64,000 nucleotides of DNA from Microbulbifer hainanensis (GCF_014904735.1 NZ_JACZCR010000057.1:1-64000), one strand, 5' to 3'. Shown: positions 47,021 through 56,586, counted from the stretch's first letter. Program-made: numbers and translations. Notes: generated by a model from the sequence alone, not told the origin.

Positions 47021-47161
47021 ATGACCATCAACGCACTGTTTATCGCTATGGCGCTGGCTCTTTTGCTGTATGTCGCGGTAGTGCTCGGGCCTCGTCCCCA
47101 GCGGATCAGGGTACGCATCGACGCTCCCCGCGACCGGCGCTACCGCCAGCGTCACCGCTGA
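47021..47161 (+). CDS. Small single-span membrane protein (46 aa)
   Basis: A short ORF that starts MTINALFIAMALALLLYVAV. A strong ribosome site, AAGGAGATGACGG, stands directly before the ATG. One hydrophobic helix (about residues 4-22) is followed by an Arg-rich tail (PRPQRIRVRIDAPRDRRYRQ), so the C-terminus should stay in the cytoplasm. TATACT at 46962-46967 is a possible -10 box. It is divergent from murJ and lies 180 bases before the OmpA-like gene on the same strand. I do not recognise the family; a role linked to the sortase-system genes is only a guess. Confidence 0.6.
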   Translation: MTINALFIAMALALLLYVAVVLGPRPQRIRVRIDAPRDRRYRQRHR

Positions 47162-47201
47162 ACTGAGTTCAGGCGCCGGGCGCACCTGCCATATTTCGCC
47201 A

Positions 47202-47218
47202 CAATTTCACTGAAATTG
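47202..47218. promoter_or_regulatory. Perfect palindrome upstream of pdsO
   Basis: CAATTTCACTGAAATTG is a perfect 17-base inverted repeat about 125 bases before the OmpA-like gene start, flanked on both sides by GCCACA. The size and position suit a dimeric regulator site. No binding protein can be named from sequence. Confidence 0.4.
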
Positions 47219-47342
47219 GCCACACTGGCGCCATGCTAGTGCCTCCTTGCGGATTTTAAATAACTCTCGACCGGGCCGGAACACAGAGGTGGCCCCAACG
47301 AGACACGCAATCCGCGAAGCAAAACCGCAAGGAGATGGACCA

Positions 47343-48041
47343 ATGAAAAAAGTACTGACCGCTGTAGCTCTGGGTTCCCTGATTACCACTGGCGTCCAGG
47401 CAACTGAAACTAAACCAGAGTTTCAAGGATCGAAACTGACTCCGGCCAAGCAGGCCACCGTTTTTACCGGCTCCGCCATCGCGGGTGCCGCAGTAGGTGG
47501 GCCGGTAGGTTTCATCGCCGGCGCCCTCGGTGGAGCCTGGCTGGGCGAGCAGATTAAACACGCAGAAGAGGCAGATATGCTGGCATCACAATTGGCTGAG
47601 AGCCGCACCGAACTCGGCAACCTGGCCCAACAACTGGACGCGGCCCACCTTTCCGCCAATGACGCCAACCAACTCGCGGTCGACGCCCTGCAGTTCCAGC
47701 TGCTGTTCACCACTGGTGACGACCAGCTGCAGCCGGGCCAGATGCAACAGTTGTCCGCCCTCGCCGATTTCCTCGGCCGCCACCCGCACCTGAATGTGCG
47801 CCTCGAAGGGCGCGCCGATCCCCGCGGCAGCGACGGCTACAACAATGTGCTGTCCGATCAGCGCGCCCTCAGCGTCCAGCGGGCCCTGGAAGAGTACGGT
47901 GTCGACTCGACTCGCATCAGCCGCCGCGCCCTGGGCGCCAGCCAATCCAAAGCCCCCCGCGGCGACGCCGACGCCTATGCGCTGGAGCGCCGGGTGGACA
48001 TCCACTTCAACCTGCCGGAATCCATGGCCGGCACCTTTTAA
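47343..48041 (+). CDS. pdsO: Sortase-system OmpA-like protein (PdsO-like)
   Basis: 232-aa envelope protein. Signal peptide at 1-20 (MKKVLTAVALGSLITTGVQA). A glycine-zipper-like hydrophobic stretch GSAIAGAAVGGPVGFIAGAL (about 40-60) is followed by a short coiled coil (EEADMLASQLAESRTELG). The OmpA/MotB peptidoglycan-binding domain then runs to the end, with RLEGRADPRGSDGYNNVLSDQRA and ISRRALGAS. With the adjacent two-component genes this matches, from memory, the PdsO family (TIGR03789) of the marine proteobacterial sortase system. AAGGAG lies 8 bases before the ATG; an in-frame extension to 47247 is not needed. Confidence 0.75.
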   Translation: MKKVLTAVALGSLITTGVQATETKPEFQGSKLTPAKQATVFTGSAIAGAAVGGPVGFIAGALGGAWLGEQIKHAEEADMLASQLAESRTELGNLAQQLDAAHLSANDANQLAVDALQFQLLFTTGDDQLQPGQMQQLSALADFLGRHPHLNVRLEGRADPRGSDGYNNVLSDQRALSVQRALEEYGVDSTRISRRALGASQSKAPRGDADAYALERRVDIHFNLPESMAGTF

Positions 48042-48106
48042 CTATCCCGCGGGCGTCGGGAAATCCGGCGCCCGGCACTCTCCCCTGTAACGCTCTCCAT
48101 ACCTTT

Positions 48107-48135
48107 GCGGGCACCTCAAATGCCCGCCTTTTTTT
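48107..48135 (+). terminator. Terminator after pdsO
   Basis: The 7-bp inverted repeat GCGGGCA / TGCCCGC (7-base loop) is followed by CTTTTTTT. It lies about 65 bases after the pdsO stop and before pdsR, so pdsO and pdsRS may be separate transcripts. Confidence 0.85.
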
Positions 48136-48204
48136 GGCGTTGACCAGCGTTTTGCGGCATGATTCTGCGCCAGCAACATCGTATAAAAAATATTCGGACC
48201 CGCC

Positions 48205-48894
48205 ATGACCGCCACCATCGCCATTGTTGAAGACGAACGCGCCATCGCCGAGAACTACCGCGATGCCCTGCGTCGCAGCGGCTATCACGTCAATCTCTAC
48301 AGCGCCCGCCCGGAGGCCCTGGAGGCCTTTCGCCAGCGACTGCCGGACCTGGCGGTCATCGATGTGGGACTGGGCGCGGAAGTCGAGGGCGGGTTCGAGC
48401 TGTGCCGGGAGCTGCGCGCAATGGCTCCGACACTGCCGATCCTGTTCCTGACCGCACGGGATTCCGAGCTGGACATCATCTCCGGCCTGCGCCTGGGCGC
48501 CGACGATTACCTGACCAAAGACATTTCCCTGCCGCACATGCAGGCGCGCATCAATGCGCTGCTGCGGCGGGTCAGCGTACTGCGCGACCAGAGTGACGCC
48601 GGTGAAACCCTGACCCAGGGCAAGCTCGAACTGGATATCTCCCGCCTGCACTGCCACTGGGCCAGCGAACCCGTCGATCTCACCGTGACCGAGTTCTGGA
48701 TCGTGCACGCGCTCGCCAAACGCCCCGGCCACGTCAAATCCCGCGGCCAGCTGATGGAGGCCGCCCGCGTGGTACTGGATGACAACACCATCACCTCGCA
48801 CGTGAAGCGTATCCGACGCAAATTCCAGGTGATCGACCCCGATTTCGACGCCATCGGCACCGCCTATGGCATGGGTTACCGGTGGCAGGCCTGA
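48205..48894 (+). CDS. pdsR: Sortase-system response regulator (PdsR-like, OmpR family)
   Basis: 229-aa response regulator. Receiver domain with acidic pair ED at 9-11 and phosphoacceptor D53 in LAVIDVGLG, then Thr in FLTARDSE and Lys in YLTKDIS. The C-terminal winged helix includes VTEFWIVHALAKRPGHVKSRGQLMEAA and NTITSHVKRIRRKFQ, ending GMGYRW, as in OmpR-type proteins. The receiver loop after D53 (GAEVEGGFELC) is longer than usual. Together with the next kinase it fits the dedicated sortase-system regulator family (TIGR03787, from memory). It precedes pdsS by 28 bases. Confidence 0.78.
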   Translation: MTATIAIVEDERAIAENYRDALRRSGYHVNLYSARPEALEAFRQRLPDLAVIDVGLGAEVEGGFELCRELRAMAPTLPILFLTARDSELDIISGLRLGADDYLTKDISLPHMQARINALLRRVSVLRDQSDAGETLTQGKLELDISRLHCHWASEPVDLTVTEFWIVHALAKRPGHVKSRGQLMEAARVVLDDNTITSHVKRIRRKFQVIDPDFDAIGTAYGMGYRWQA

Positions 48895-48922
48895 CGGCCG
48901 CCGCTGGGGATAAATAGCGCCG

Positions 48923-50980
48923 ATGAAGCTCCGCCGCCAACTCCTGCTCGTCAGTCTCGTCGCCCTGGCCCTGCCCTGGGCCGGCTGCCAGTACCTGCGA
49001 CAGGTCGATGATGCCCTCGCCCAGGGACAGATGCAGGCTCTGGAAGCCACGGCCAGCGCCGTGGCCGCGCGTCTTGCCAGCGCACCACAGCTGATCGCGC
49101 CGGATCCGGAGCGCCAGGGTCGGCCACCGGGTGCGCAGCTCTATCTCAATCCCTTGCCCCAGGCGCCAATGCTGGACGGTTACGGCGACGACTGGCGCCC
49201 CTGGCAGCTGAAGCCCCGGGAGCTCGACGACGCGGATGGCGCTTCCCTGGCCCGGGTCACACTCGGCCGCGACGGCGACCGCGTGTACCTGTTACTAACC
49301 GTGGCCGACGACACTCCGGCCTACCAGGATCCGCGCACCGGCCTGCTGGCAAGCGGCGATGCCGTAGAGCTGTATACCGGCGGTCGGCACTACACACTGC
49401 CAGTAGCCAGCCAAGGCGTCGCCAGCGCACTGTGGCACAACTACCGGCGCGGCGACTTCGAGCGCGAACTACGACTGCGCGGGCGGTGGACATCGTCCTC
49501 CGGTGGCTATCAACTGGAACTGGCACTGCCCTATGAACTCACTGGGGGCGAACTGGCCATTACCGTACAGGACCGCGCCGACAGCGATGGAGGTACCCCG
49601 CGACGCACCGCCACGACGCTCCCCACCGACGGCTACCCCGGCAAACTGGTGCAACCGCTGCCGGATCTGCAGAGGGAACTGGCACATTTTGCGCGGCCGC
49701 AACTGCGTCTGGCAGTGGTCGACAGCGAGGGTTTCCTGCTGGCCAGCAGCGGTCACGTCGGCACCGGAGATATTAACCCAGAGCCAACAACCGCCGAAGG
49801 TGAAGCCGGCGCAGCGCGACACTGGTTGCGCGACTGGCTCTACCGCCGCTTGCTGGATCGGGTCGCGCTGCCGCCACTGCCCGCAGAGGGGCTGCCGGAA
49901 TCCGTTACTGACAACCGCACAACCGCCGAACAGTGGTTCCGCAGCAGCAATGAAGACCGGATCGGTGTCGCCAGCGTGCCGGTGGTCACCCACGCCGACG
50001 ATATCGTCGAACGGCCACTGCTGGGGCGGGTCATCGCACTGCAGTCGGGTGCGGCAGTGCAGTCCCTGACCGAATCTGCTGCACACCGGCTGTGGCTGAT
50101 CAGCTGCGCGGCCGCGGGTACGGCGCTGCTATTGTTACTGGGTTATGCCAGCTGGCTGTCCTGGCGCATTCGCCGCCTGCACCGGGCTGCGCGCAATGCC
50201 GTGGACGCCACCGGCAAGCTGCGCGGCAATTTCCCCCGCGCCCGGCTGGGCGACGAGCTCGGCGCCCTGAACCGGGCCTTTGCCAGCCTGCTGGGCGAGC
50301 TGGACCACTACCACCAGTACCTGCGCACGCTGGCTGGCAAGCTGTCTCACGAGCTGCGCACACCGCTGGCGGTGGTGCGTTCGTCTCTGGACAACCTGGC
50401 CGCCGGAGAGCTGGACGAAGACGGGCGCCGCTATGCCGAGCGCGCAATGGAGGGCAGCGCGCGCCTCTCCGGCATCCTCAATAGCCTGGCCGCCGCAAGC
50501 CATCTGGAAGCCAGTATCCAGCAGGCGGAGACGGAAGATTTCGACCTGGCTGACCTGCTGGACGTACTCAGCCAGAGCTACGGTGACGCCCATCCGCAGC
50601 ACCAGATCACCCTGCACAAGCCCGACGGCGAGATGCCCGCCCACGGGGCCCCGGAACTGCTGGCGCAGTTGCTCGACAAACTGGTCGACAACGCCTGCAG
50701 CTTCGCGCCGGCGGGTAGCGAGATTCAGCTGCAGGCGCGCCGAGAACCGGGCGGCTACCAGATCGCCGTGGAAAACGACGGGCCGCTGCTGCCGGAAGGT
50801 TTCAACCAGAAACTGTTCGACTCCCTGGTCTCGGTGCGTGCCGACGGGGGCAAGGCCGGGCACCTGGGGCTCGGGCTGCATATCGCGAGGTTGATCGCTG
50901 ACTTTCACCGGGCGCACCTGAGTGCCGCCAACCGGGAGGATGGCAGCGGCGTCGTGTTCACGCTCGAACTGCCCGCCTGA
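48923..50980 (+). CDS. pdsS: Sortase-system sensor histidine kinase (PdsS-like)
   Basis: 685-aa membrane sensor kinase. TM1 about 5-22. The large periplasmic part contains a region (about 72-222) that looks like a family-9 carbohydrate-binding fold: LDGYGDDWRPW, RVYLLLTVADDTPAYQD, GDAVELYTG and GGYQLELALPYEL. TM2 is near 390-413, followed by HAMP-like sequence. The HisKA box has H476 in KLSHELRTPLAV. The ATPase domain has LLDKLVDNACSFAPAGSEI and LGLGLHIARLIADFH. Size and layout match the TIGR03785 kinase family as I recall it. Co-transcribed with pdsR. Confidence 0.78.
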   Translation: MKLRRQLLLVSLVALALPWAGCQYLRQVDDALAQGQMQALEATASAVAARLASAPQLIAPDPERQGRPPGAQLYLNPLPQAPMLDGYGDDWRPWQLKPRELDDADGASLARVTLGRDGDRVYLLLTVADDTPAYQDPRTGLLASGDAVELYTGGRHYTLPVASQGVASALWHNYRRGDFERELRLRGRWTSSSGGYQLELALPYELTGGELAITVQDRADSDGGTPRRTATTLPTDGYPGKLVQPLPDLQRELAHFARPQLRLAVVDSEGFLLASSGHVGTGDINPEPTTAEGEAGAARHWLRDWLYRRLLDRVALPPLPAEGLPESVTDNRTTAEQWFRSSNEDRIGVASVPVVTHADDIVERPLLGRVIALQSGAAVQSLTESAAHRLWLISCAAAGTALLLLLGYASWLSWRIRRLHRAARNAVDATGKLRGNFPRARLGDELGALNRAFASLLGELDHYHQYLRTLAGKLSHELRTPLAVVRSSLDNLAAGELDEDGRRYAERAMEGSARLSGILNSLAAASHLEASIQQAETEDFDLADLLDVLSQSYGDAHPQHQITLHKPDGEMPAHGAPELLAQLLDKLVDNACSFAPAGSEIQLQARREPGGYQIAVENDGPLLPEGFNQKLFDSLVSVRADGGKAGHLGLGLHIARLIADFHRAHLSAANREDGSGVVFTLELPA

Positions 50981-51084
50981 GTGACGATCGCACCCCGGCG
51001 CAAAGGGGACACGGGGGGACGGGAGCGCGCATTCAGCCGCGGACGGCCAGCCACACACAATGCCGCAGCTGGGCACCAATTAGG

Positions 51085-51112
51085 TTGACAAACAACCAAC
51101 TGTGGGGATAAT
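51085..51112 (+). promoter_or_regulatory. Sigma-70 promoter of rpsT
   Basis: A perfect TTGACA (51085-51090) is followed after 16 bases by GATAAT (51107-51112), 68 bases before the rpsT start. This is the strongest-looking sigma-70 pair in the window, as expected for a ribosomal protein gene. Confidence 0.85.
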
Positions 51113-51179
51113 GTCGCGTCCCAATCGGGCCCCAGGGCCTGTTAGTTACAGATTTAGAGATTCCAGACAGGAGCAACCG

Positions 51180-51446
51180 GTGGCCAACTCACCTCAAGCG
51201 AAGAAGCGCGCGCGCCAGAACGACAAGCGCCGCAATCACAACGCCAGCCTGCGCTCCATGGTGCGCACCTACATCAAAAAGGTAGTTGCGGCCATTGATG
51301 CAGGTGATGCGGAAAAAGCCAAGACCGCCTACGCGGAAGCAGTGCCGGTCATCGACCGCATGGCTGACAAAGGCATTATTCACAAGAATAAGGCCGCCCG
51401 TCACAAGAGCCGCCTGAACGCGCAGATCAAGGCACTGGCTGCCTAA
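51180..51446 (+). CDS. rpsT: 30S ribosomal protein S20
   Basis: 88-aa S20, an all-helical protein that binds 16S rRNA early in small-subunit assembly. It begins [20 protein letters not shown] and is rich in Lys, Arg and Ala throughout; [19 protein letters not shown] is the conserved C-terminal part. The start is GTG at 51180 with CAGGAG 6 bases upstream; non-ATG starts (often TTG) are usual for rpsT and weaken translation for autogenous control. Divergent from murJ in many gammaproteobacteria; here the pds genes lie between. Confidence 0.96.
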   Translation: MANSPQAKKRARQNDKRRNHNASLRSMVRTYIKKVVAAIDAGDAEKAKTAYAEAVPVIDRMADKGIIHKNKAARHKSRLNAQIKALAA

Positions 51447-51481
51447 GCGTTAGCGACTCAAGTAGACGCCTCGCGCGAATA

Positions 51482-51513
51482 CAAAAAAGCCCCGCAATTG
51501 CGGGGCTTTTTTG
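51482..51513. terminator. Bidirectional terminator after rpsT
   Basis: The inverted repeat AGCCCCGCAA / TTGCGGGGCT is flanked by an A-run and a T-run. It serves rpsT on the plus strand and probably the SDR-darcynin transcript on the minus strand. Confidence 0.92.
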
Positions 51514-51535
51514 TATCTGCCCAGCAGTTGCCGAC

Positions 51536-51874
51536 TCAGGCAGAATCCCCGAGCTGTCGCTCGTACTCCTCAAAGCCATCCTCCACCGCCGGGAATATGT
51601 CCACCACCTCGAAATAGGGGCGGGTGTATACCTCGCTATCCCGCAGCGCATCTATCACAAAGCGGTAGTCCCGCAGGCTGTCCGTCTCGAAGACCGCGAT
51701 ATCGCTGCAGCGGCCGCTGAAAGCTTCCACGTCGTAGAAACGCACCCGCACCAGCGGGTAGCGGGCCAGAATCCCGGCTACCTCGCCGCCGAAAAAGGCA
51801 TTGCGCTGCTCGCGGCTGAGGGACAACCAATGGCGGGTCGCGTTCAGGTGCATAAAGACAGTGTATTTCGCCAC
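51536..51874 (-). CDS. Darcynin-like small protein
   Basis: 112-aa protein that resembles the darcynin family (a domain of unknown function), judged from the opening AKYTVFMHLNATRHWLSLSR and the FFDVEAFS-like part (RFYDVEAFSGRCSDIAVFET). No signal peptide or membrane span is visible; it looks like a small ferredoxin-fold cytoplasmic protein with a paired EVYTRPYFEVVDIFPA end. GTG start at 51874, with GAGGGGG 5 bases upstream lying in the end of the SDR gene, so the two are translationally close. Biochemical role unknown. Confidence 0.65.
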   Translation of the reverse strand: MAKYTVFMHLNATRHWLSLSREQRNAFFGGEVAGILARYPLVRVRFYDVEAFSGRCSDIAVFETDSLRDYRFVIDALRDSEVYTRPYFEVVDIFPAVEDGFEEYERQLGDSA

Positions 51875-51884
51875 AAGCACCCCC

Positions 51885-52622
51885 TCAGCCGTTGACCGCG
51901 GCCAAGCCGCGATGGGGCGCCAGGAAATCCAGCCAGCGCGCCAGCGCCGATTTTCCCGGGCGCAGCTCCCGAGCACCGCTGGCAACCCCCTTCAGGACCA
52001 GCTCCGCGGCCCGCTCGGCGCTGATCGCCCGCAGGTTCCGCGGCGGCCGGCCGCGGTGAAAATTGGTACCCACCAGTGGCAGCAGTACCTCACACACAGA
52101 CACCGCGGAATCCCGCAGCGCCCAGCGCAGACTGCGACTGTAGGAGTGCAGCGCCGCCTTGGCCGCGCAGTAAAAGGCCTGCTCCGCCTTGGGCAGGTAT
52201 ACGAGACCACTGGTGATATTGACGATGGCCGCGCGGGGCCGCTCGCGCAACAGCGGCAGCAGCTGGCTGGTCAGCGCCACCGGCGCGGTAAAGTTCAGCG
52301 CCATATCCGCCACCAGCGCCGCCGAACAGGCGGGATCAAGCAAATCGCAGGGCCACTTGCCGCCGGCATTGTTGATCAGCAAATTGAGTTCGGGAAAGTC
52401 GCCGCGTAGGCGGGACAGCAGGCTGTCGCGCTGTGCGGCGTCGGTGACATCGCAAACCTCCGTGTGCAGGCCGGGCAGCTGCGCCTTGGCGCGGCGCAGC
52501 TTTTCCTCGCTGCGCCCGCAGACGATTACCCGGTTGTTTGCAATCAGCGCCCTGGCCAGCGCCAGACCAACACCCTCGCTGCCGCCGGTAATCAAAACAG
52601 TATTTTCGCTCAGTTTCATCAT
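51885..52622 (-). CDS. Short-chain dehydrogenase/reductase (SDR) family oxidoreductase
   Basis: 245-aa classical SDR. NAD(P)-binding glycine motif TGGSEGVGLALA near residues 12-23, NNAG at about 84-87, catalytic Ser in VNITSGLVY and the YCAAK catalytic Tyr-Lys. It resembles the DltE-like branch, but the substrate cannot be told. AGGAGGCAC precedes the ATG. It is followed by the darcynin-like gene and preceded by a Crp/Fnr-type regulator gene 34 bases upstream, the three possibly forming one regulated unit. Confidence 0.88.
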   Translation of the reverse strand: MMKLSENTVLITGGSEGVGLALARALIANNRVIVCGRSEEKLRRAKAQLPGLHTEVCDVTDAAQRDSLLSRLRGDFPELNLLINNAGGKWPCDLLDPACSAALVADMALNFTAPVALTSQLLPLLRERPRAAIVNITSGLVYLPKAEQAFYCAAKAALHSYSRSLRWALRDSAVSVCEVLLPLVGTNFHRGRPPRNLRAISAERAAELVLKGVASGARELRPGKSALARWLDFLAPHRGLAAVNG

Positions 52623-52656
52623 GTGCCTCCTGTTTGTACGGAGACTCAGAATCCAC

Positions 52657-53277
52657 TCAATCGCCGGCGGAATCCTTAACCGCGGTTAATTTCAGCCGCC
52701 GGCGGATACGCGACAGCGCTACCTCGGTAACCCCTAGATAGGAGGCGATATGGTAGTTGGGAATGGCATCGGCAAAGCGGGGATAATCCCGCAGGAACTG
52801 GTGGTAGCGCTCGGTGGCGGACAGGCACAGGAAATCAGCCTCGCGCCGTTCCTTCTTGATCACCAGCTGTTCCAGCAAGCGCAACTGCAGCGCGCGCCAG
52901 CTTTCGTGCGCCGCCGCCAGCGTCAGAAATTCCCGATAGCCGATCGCCAGGCAGCTGCTCGGCAGCAGCGCCTGCACGAAAAACGGCGACGGCTCGCCGT
53001 CCACCAGCGCGGCGAGGCTGCCCAGCGCCTGGCCGGGTCCGGCAAAGGTCTTGTTGAACTCCCGCCCGTGGGCGTCCAGGTAGTAGAAGCGCGCCAGGCC
53101 CCGGGTGAGGAAAAACAGCTGGCTCGCCACCTCTCCCGCCTGCAGCAGACATTCCCCCGACTCCAGCCGGCGAGCGCTAAAGTACGGCTCGGCGGCGCGC
53201 CAGGCGTCATCCGGGATAAGCGCTATCCGACCGAGGGAAATGCGCAACTTATCCAGCTGTTCATGAGAGGCCGCCAT
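52657..53277 (-). CDS. Crp/Fnr-family transcriptional regulator
   Basis: 206-aa regulator with an N-terminal cyclic-nucleotide-binding-type domain (LESGECLLQAGEVASQLFFLTRGLARFYYLDAHGRE). A dimer helix and a C-terminal helix-turn-helix follow (IPNYHIASYLGVTEVALSRIRRRL). It has no Cys cluster of the FNR type, so it does not look like an oxygen sensor, and the ligand is unknown. Proteins of this type often control a neighbouring gene; here the SDR and darcynin-like genes follow on the same strand. Ribosome site is weak (GGAG 12 bases before ATG). Confidence 0.88.
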   Translation of the reverse strand: MAASHEQLDKLRISLGRIALIPDDAWRAAEPYFSARRLESGECLLQAGEVASQLFFLTRGLARFYYLDAHGREFNKTFAGPGQALGSLAALVDGEPSPFFVQALLPSSCLAIGYREFLTLAAAHESWRALQLRLLEQLVIKKERREADFLCLSATERYHQFLRDYPRFADAIPNYHIASYLGVTEVALSRIRRRLKLTAVKDSAGD

Positions 53278-53358
53278 TAATAAATATCACTCCAGTTCGA
53301 CAAAACGGCGCCGGGAATTATTGGCGAGCAACCCTAGTCTCCTCCTTCATTTGCCCGC

Positions 53359-53994
53359 TCAGGTGCGCCGCTGTTCAGCAGCCAGGCGCACCGCTAACCC
53401 CGCCAACACAAACCCCATGACATAGCGCTGCAGCGCCAGCCGCAGTGGCTTGCGGGCAAACCAGCGCGAGATACCTGCCGCGAACAGCACAATCATCAGG
53501 TTGACGGCAAAGCTTATGGCAATCTGCGTCGCGCCCAGCAGCACGCCCTGCGCAAACACCGATCCCCGTTCGATATCGATAAATTGCGGGAATACGGCCA
53601 GATAGAATACCGCGATCTTGGGGTTTAGCAGGTTGGTCAGAAAACCCATAGAGAAGAGCCGCAACGGCGAGTCCGGCGACAGTGGCCGGGGATCGAACGG
53701 GGAGCGGGCACCCGGGCGCAGCGCCTGCCAGGCCAGCCATAGCAGGTATGCAGCCCCCGCCCATTTCAGCAATTCGTAGGCCAGCGGCACCGCGAGCAGC
53801 AGCGCCGTCAGGCCCGCAGCGGCGGCGAACATATGCATCAGGAATCCCGCCACCACCCCGAGCAGCGAAACGAGCCCGCCTCTCCGGCCCTGGCAAATGG
53901 AGCGGGAGACCAAGTAGATCATATTCGGTCCCGGCGTCAGCACCATCAGCAGCGCCGCACCAGCGAACACCAGCCATTCGGCTGTGGAAAACAT
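53359..53994 (-). CDS. LysE/RhtB-family amino acid exporter
   Basis: 211-aa inner-membrane protein with about six hydrophobic spans. Family signature near the start: VLTPGPNMIYLVSRSICQGRRGGLVSLLG. Later GFLTNLLNPKIAVFYLAVFPQF is the second conserved block. RhtB-type proteins export amino acids such as homoserine, threonine or leucine; the substrate here is not deducible. GGAGGGATAGCG precedes the ATG. It lies downstream of the proB terminator and 81 bases upstream of the Crp/Fnr gene. Confidence 0.88.
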   Translation of the reverse strand: MFSTAEWLVFAGAALLMVLTPGPNMIYLVSRSICQGRRGGLVSLLGVVAGFLMHMFAAAAGLTALLLAVPLAYELLKWAGAAYLLWLAWQALRPGARSPFDPRPLSPDSPLRLFSMGFLTNLLNPKIAVFYLAVFPQFIDIERGSVFAQGVLLGATQIAISFAVNLMIVLFAAGISRWFARKPLRLALQRYVMGFVLAGLAVRLAAEQRRT

Positions 53995-54008
53995 CGCTAT
54001 CCCTCCCC

Positions 54009-54045
54009 AAAAAATGCCATCGCCCGATTCCGCGAAGCGGGCGAT
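54009..54045 (-). terminator. Terminator of proB
   Basis: The inverted repeat ATCGCCCG / CGGGCGAT (11-base loop) is followed on the minus strand by GGCATTTTTTGG. It lies just after the proB stop at 54052 and ends the obgE-proB transcript before the LysE-type gene. Confidence 0.75.
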
Positions 54046-54051
54046 TACCTG

Positions 54052-55176
54052 CTAGAGCAGAATCAGGTTGTCCCGGTGAATCAACTCGTCATCGTCGCGA
54101 TAACCCAGCAGCTCGAGAAACTTTTCCGAAGGCTGCCCGAGTATGCGTGCGGTCTCGCTGCTGTCGTAGTTGGCCAGCCCGCGGGCTATCTCCACCCCCG
54201 CCGCATTGCGACAGGAAACCAGCTCGCCGCGGCGGAAGTGGCCACTCACTTCCCTCACACCCACCGCCAGCAGGCTCTTGCCCTGGCTGCGCAGCGCCGC
54301 TTCAGCCCCACTGTCGAGCACCAGCGCACCGCGCACCTGCAGCTGCCCGGCAAGCCAGCGCTTGCGGGCCGCAAGCGGATCTGCGTCCGGCAGCAGCAGC
54401 GTACCCAGAGGCTCGCCGGCGGCGACACGCTCAATGACATCATCCAGCACGCCACCGGCGATCACCGTATAGGCACCGGAGCGGGCCGCCAGCTGTGCGG
54501 CGCGAACCTTGGTGCTCATGCCGCCGCGGCCGAGACCGCTGCGCGAACCGCCGGCCATGGCCATCAGTCTCGGGTCAGTTGCCGAGCCCTCAGCGATCAA
54601 TTCGGCCGCGGGATTGTCGCGAGGATCCTCAGTAAACAGGCCATCGGCATCGGTGAGAATTAGCAGTGCATCAGCCTCCACCAGGTTGGCCACCAGCGCC
54701 GCCAGCGTGTCGTTGTCACCGAAGCGGATCTCGTCGGTGACCACGGTGTCGTTTTCATTGACGATCGGCAGGGCGCCGAGAGACAGCAGCGTGCGCAGGG
54801 TGCTGCGGGCATTGAGGTAACGGGTGCGATTGGAGAGATCGTCGTGATCCAGCAGAATCTGCGCGGTGCGACAGTCAAACTGCCCGAAGGCCTGCTCGTA
54901 GACCTGCACCAGATGGCTCTGGCCAACTGCGGCGGCGGCCTGCAGCTGGTGGATGGATTCCGGCCGGCGGCGCCAGCCGAGGCGATCCATGCCGGCGGCC
55001 ACGGCGCCAGACGAGACCAGCACCACTTCGATGCCGTTGCTGCGCAGCGCGGCAATCTGCTCGGCCCAATTGAAGATGGCCGCGCGGTTGACCCCACGGC
55101 CGTTGTCGGTCAGCAGGGCACTGCCGATTTTGATTACCCAGCGCCGGCTGGCGGCGAGCTGTTGCCGAGCTTGCAC
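54052..55176 (-). CDS. proB: Glutamate 5-kinase
   Basis: First enzyme of proline synthesis: phosphorylates glutamate at the gamma-carboxyl. 374 aa. An amino-acid-kinase domain (about 10-265) has [26 protein letters not shown] and [19 protein letters not shown]-terminal PUA domain (about 280-365) has [21 protein letters not shown]. The PUA extension is typical of gammaproteobacterial ProB. GTG start with GGGAGGGAATCG upstream. Located directly after obgE, as in Pseudomonas. Confidence 0.96.
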   Translation of the reverse strand: MQARQQLAASRRWVIKIGSALLTDNGRGVNRAAIFNWAEQIAALRSNGIEVVLVSSGAVAAGMDRLGWRRRPESIHQLQAAAAVGQSHLVQVYEQAFGQFDCRTAQILLDHDDLSNRTRYLNARSTLRTLLSLGALPIVNENDTVVTDEIRFGDNDTLAALVANLVEADALLILTDADGLFTEDPRDNPAAELIAEGSATDPRLMAMAGGSRSGLGRGGMSTKVRAAQLAARSGAYTVIAGGVLDDVIERVAAGEPLGTLLLPDADPLAARKRWLAGQLQVRGALVLDSGAEAALRSQGKSLLAVGVREVSGHFRRGELVSCRNAAGVEIARGLANYDSSETARILGQPSEKFLELLGYRDDDELIHRDNLILL

Positions 55177-55257
55177 CGATTCCCTCCCCTGGAGCCGCCC
55201 CGAGCCACAATGGCGGGGGCGATAAAACCGGGCAATACCTCTGCCCAGCCGTGTTGA

Positions 55258-56529
<1,272 letters not shown>

Positions 56530-56536
56530 TCACAAC

Positions 56537-56566
56537 GAAAAAGCCCCGCTCGGGGCGGGGCTTTTC
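56537..56566 (-). terminator. Terminator after rpmA
   Basis: The inverted repeat AAGCCCCG / CGGGGCTT is followed on the minus strand by TTTTTCG. It lies about 20 bases after the rpmA stop, between rpmA and obgE, so part of the transcription may end before obgE. Confidence 0.8.
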
Positions 56567-56586
56567 GGATCGGACCAGACAATCGC

